Shown: piece by piece, positions 61,438-64,000 of the stretch
Layout of the letters: every line of letters begins with the position of its first letter
Numbering within the stretch: position 1 is the stretch's first letter
From: Stenotrophomonas terrae
Lineage (GTDB): Bacteria; Pseudomonadota; Gammaproteobacteria; Xanthomonadales; Xanthomonadaceae
Assembly (NCBI RefSeq): GCF_001431465.1
Contig: NZ_LDJJ01000051.1
Coordinates: 31,135-95,134 of the forward strand
Length of the DNA: 64,000 nt
Direction of reading: 5' to 3'
The notes under the pieces: model-generated
Database searches by the model: none
The model's input: the letters and a program-made list of their open reading frames with translations, nothing else
Told to the model about the DNA's origin: nothing
Position numbers and translations under genes: made by a program

Positions 61438-63267
61438 TCACAGCACGGACAACAGCAAGGCCAGGCGGGTGCCGGCGCCATTGGCAGCGGGCAACACCTG
61501 CAGCTCGCCGCCGAGCCTGCGCGCGCGCAGGCGCATGCTGGCCAGCCCCGCCCCCGCACGTGCCGCGGTTCGCTCATCCGTGCTTTGCATCAGGCCGACG
61601 CCATCGTCGTCGATATGCACTTGCAGCTGATCGCCCTGCCGGCGCAGGTAGACATCCACGCGCTTTGCGCGGCTGTGCTTGAACACATTGGTCAGGCCTT
61701 CCTGCAACAGCCGCAGCAGGTCCAGGCTGCGCGTCGCGCCGAGTTCCACGCCTTGAATATCATGCAGATGCCAATGCGCCTGGATGTCAGCCGCCTCCAG
61801 CAAGCTGCTGGCGCGGTGCCGCAGCGGTATCAGCAGCTCGGCCAGATCGGCTTGTTCGCGCGCGGTACTGTCGATCACCAGCCGCAGGTCGTCGCGCATC
61901 TCGCGCAGCACCCCGATCACCTGTTGTCGCGGCATGTCTTCCGGTGCCTGCTCCAGGCGTGCGATGGCACCCACCAGCGTGCCGCCAAACCCGTCGTGCA
62001 GATCGCGCACCAGCTGCAGGCGTTCACCGGCGCGGCTGTGCGACAAGGCCAACGCATGTTGCTGCTGCAAGGTGTCCGCCAGCTGGGTGGTGGCCTGCTG
62101 CACTTCATGCCGCAGCTCGGCGTTGAAACCCTCCACCCGCTGCATGGTATTGGCAAAGCGATAGGCAAGTACGAAGCCCATGCCCAGCAACATCAGCGGC
62201 GAGGTGAACGAACCCAGATAGCTGACACCGCCGTACCAGCCCATATAGACGCCGAGATCATGCAGCGACACCGCGATCGGCAGGATGATGCACAGCGCCA
62301 GCACCTGGTAGTCACGCCGGCCACTGCGCAGCGCATAGGCCATGAAGGTGAATGACACCACGTAGAGAAAGGCAATGGTCGGCACCAGGTAGATGTTGCG
62401 GTTCGGCCCCATCCAGTGCGGCCACAGCAACGCGCCCACCATCATCAGCATGGCGATGCCCAGCAATACCCGCTCCAGGCGCGGCCACCGCCGCTCGCAG
62501 AAACGCAGCAGAAATATCGTATGCGCAACAGCGCCTGCCACATAGCACGCGCCGATGAAGGCCTGCCAGCCATCGGTGGTGGAGAACGGCCACGGGCTGC
62601 TGGCGAAGAAATTGCTGTCATACAGCCGCCCGAATACCGCGCTCAGCGCATACCAGCCATACAGCGATTCCTTGCGCCGCAGCAGCCAGAACATGCCGAT
62701 GACGGCCGCCAGTACCAAGCCAATCGCACTGTCCAGAACCTGCAGGTCATGGCGGACGAACACTTCCTGGCGATAGCGCGCCTGCAGCGTCTGCGGATCG
62801 CCTACGTCCACCACGCCGAGCGAAGGCTGGTAAGCCGCCAGCCCCGACACCCGAACCAGCAACTCATTTTCCCCCTGCCGGAGCAGCGGGGACTGCAGCA
62901 GGAAATAGCGCGGCACATGCCAGCTGCGGGATAGTGGTTCGACCAGCGATGCATCGCGGTCGATCAAGCTGCCATTGAGGTAAACCGAGGCTGCCATGCA
63001 GGTGTAGTCCAGCAGCAGGCCGGTCGGTTGATTGGCATCGCCTTGCTGCCAGCGCAGCCGGTACCAGACCACGCCATCGTGGTCCGGCCAACGGGTCTGC
63101 CATTGGTCGGCCAGTGGCACCTGCACCCAGCCCTGCGACGGTGCCGCTGACGAGTGCCAGTCCGCACGCACCGCCTCAGCCTGGCTGATGCGCAGCACAT
63201 CCGGCGTCTGCGCCTGGGCCGGCACCATGCACGCCCACACAAGCAACAGCAGCAGCCAGCGGATCAA
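61438..63267 (-). CDS. Sensor histidine kinase (7TM sensor, HisKA_3)
   Basis: A 609-residue membrane kinase. Signal peptide [20 protein letters not shown], an extracytoplasmic beta-rich domain (~22-170, glycoside-hydrolase-like jelly-roll pattern [11 protein letters not shown]), seven hydrophobic segments (~185-375), a coiled coil, the HisKA_3 site [16 protein letters not shown] with phosphoacceptor His (~421), and a HATPase_c domain ([15 protein letters not shown], then DDGVG and [14 protein letters not shown]). It pairs with the NarL-type regulator whose gene it overlaps by 4 nt. Ligand unknown. Confidence 0.93.
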   Translation of the reverse strand: MIRWLLLLLVWACMVPAQAQTPDVLRISQAEAVRADWHSSAAPSQGWVQVPLADQWQTRWPDHDGVVWYRLRWQQGDANQPTGLLLDYTCMAASVYLNGSLIDRDASLVEPLSRSWHVPRYFLLQSPLLRQGENELLVRVSGLAAYQPSLGVVDVGDPQTLQARYRQEVFVRHDLQVLDSAIGLVLAAVIGMFWLLRRKESLYGWYALSAVFGRLYDSNFFASSPWPFSTTDGWQAFIGACYVAGAVAHTIFLLRFCERRWPRLERVLLGIAMLMMVGALLWPHWMGPNRNIYLVPTIAFLYVVSFTFMAYALRSGRRDYQVLALCIILPIAVSLHDLGVYMGWYGGVSYLGSFTSPLMLLGMGFVLAYRFANTMQRVEGFNAELRHEVQQATTQLADTLQQQHALALSHSRAGERLQLVRDLHDGFGGTLVGAIARLEQAPEDMPRQQVIGVLREMRDDLRLVIDSTAREQADLAELLIPLRHRASSLLEAADIQAHWHLHDIQGVELGATRSLDLLRLLQEGLTNVFKHSRAKRVDVYLRRQGDQLQVHIDDDGVGLMQSTDERTAARAGAGLASMRLRARRLGGELQVLPAANGAGTRLALLLSVL

Positions 63268-63923
63268 GGCAGCAATCCCATCGCCCGTGCTTCGTATACC
63301 GCCGCGGTCCGCGAACCCACCGCCAGCTTGCGGTAGATGTTGCGGGTATGCGCTTCGATGGTGAGCCGTGACAGTCCGAGCAGTTCGGCGATTTCACGGT
63401 TGCCGTAGCCCTGCGCGACATGCCCAAGAATGCCGAGCTCACGCTCAGACAGGTGCACATTGGCCGCTGGTGGCGCGGCAACTGGCAGCTGCGTCGCGGG
63501 CAGCAGCGCAAGAATGCGCCGTGCGATCATCGGATCAATGGGTGCGCCGCCGCGTTGCAGGCTACGCAGGGCGACAGTCAGCTCGATATCGTCGCGGTCC
63601 TTGAGCAGGTAGCCCACGGCGCCGGCACGCAGTGCGGCGAAAATGGCTTCTTCTTCGGCGAATGCCGACACGATCACCGCCTGCAACTGCGGCATGTGCT
63701 GCTGCATCCAGCCGATCAGATCGATGCCGGTGCCATCGGGCAATTGCATGTCGACCAGGGCGAGATCGAAATGCCTGGCCTGCAGCAAGGTGCGGGCTTC
63801 AACGATATCTGCGGCGGTGTTGATCTGCGGTGCGCGATCTGCCGGCAGTTCTGCTACGAGCCGTGCCAGCCTCGCCAGCGAAGCTGCATCGTCGTCGATG
63901 ATCAGGATGGAAGACAGCTCCAT
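63264..63923 (-). CDS. NarL/FixJ-type response regulator
   Basis: A 219-residue regulator. Receiver domain SILIIDDDAASLARLARLV with acidic pocket D10-D12 and phosphoacceptor Asp58 in LALVDMQLPDGTG, then Thr/Ser and Lys (YLLKDRDD, Lys ~107). LuxR-type HTH in residues ~155-205 (LSERELGILGHVAQGYGNRE and IAELLGLSRLTIEAHTRNIY). Translationally coupled to the sensor kinase. Probable target: the adjacent trimeric autotransporter gene, by inference from adjacency. Confidence 0.95.
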   Translation of the reverse strand: MELSSILIIDDDAASLARLARLVAELPADRAPQINTAADIVEARTLLQARHFDLALVDMQLPDGTGIDLIGWMQQHMPQLQAVIVSAFAEEEAIFAALRAGAVGYLLKDRDDIELTVALRSLQRGGAPIDPMIARRILALLPATQLPVAAPPAANVHLSERELGILGHVAQGYGNREIAELLGLSRLTIEAHTRNIYRKLAVGSRTAAVYEARAMGLLP

Positions 63924-64000
63924 CGGCCCCCGCCTTGGTCCCTGTTGTGGCGGAGTTTAGCGCGCTCTTACGGGGGGCTTGTTAGGGGGTGGTATTGGTG

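Overview
The window comes from a high-GC member of the Xanthomonadaceae, most probably Stenotrophomonas. Three things point there: the conserved gene neighbourhoods (rpoD-dtd-lpxL-ribA; rsmB-fmt-def // LysM-dprA-smg-topA-tsaC; priA), the protein sequences, and clusters of short GTAG-headed palindromes (GTAGTGCCGAGCCATGCTCGG type) that match the SMAG/REP elements known from S. maltophilia. No species-level call is possible from this stretch alone.

Positions 1 to about 20,827 are the right part of a lambda-like tailed prophage whose left end lies outside the window. Its integrase abuts the 3' end of a tRNA-Ile2(CAU) gene. Reading leftward from the integrase: a rightward block of very small early genes (18370-19535), a leftward replication module with a Toprim/SF3 primase-helicase, a 345-bp non-coding candidate cos region, then the packaging, head and tail genes in lambda order (small and large terminase, W, B, C with an internal scaffold start, D, E, FII-like, Z-like, V, G/GT frameshift pair, tape measure H). 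A complete lysis cassette (holin, endolysin, Rz with nested Rz1) is inserted between capsid gene E and the FII-like gene. No CI/Cro-type repressor is visible. The most unusual element is a group of parS-like 16-mers inside the terminase gene and a neighbouring small gene.

Positions 20,828-27,975 hold tRNA-Ile2, a 47-bp fragment copied from rpoD, rpoD, dtd, a lipid A acyltransferase, GTP cyclohydrolase II and a YdbS/YdbT pair. Positions 28,050-35,185 form an LPS/surface-glycan locus: a glycerophosphotransferase-like enzyme, four glycosyltransferases, an O-antigen ligase-like membrane protein and a UDP-glucuronate decarboxylase that would supply UDP-xylose. Its central operon starts from a clear sigma-70 promoter.

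Positions 35,397-46,666 are housekeeping genes: rsmB, fmt and def leftward; a LysM protein, dprA, smg, two GYF_2-domain membrane proteins, topA and tsaC rightward. Positions 46,667-55,670 mix SMAG clusters with envelope genes: a polytopic membrane protein, two DUF4124 proteins, an SDR dehydrogenase, a small lipoprotein, SppA, a MATE exporter, and a pair consisting of a DUF3106 protein and a membrane-anchored protein resembling a degenerate sigma factor.

Positions 55,671-64,000 carry an AT-rich region with two perfect inverted DnaA boxes, priA, a class C beta-lactamase-like hydrolase, a glycine-rich trimeric autotransporter, and a NarL/NarX-type two-component system directly upstream of the autotransporter.
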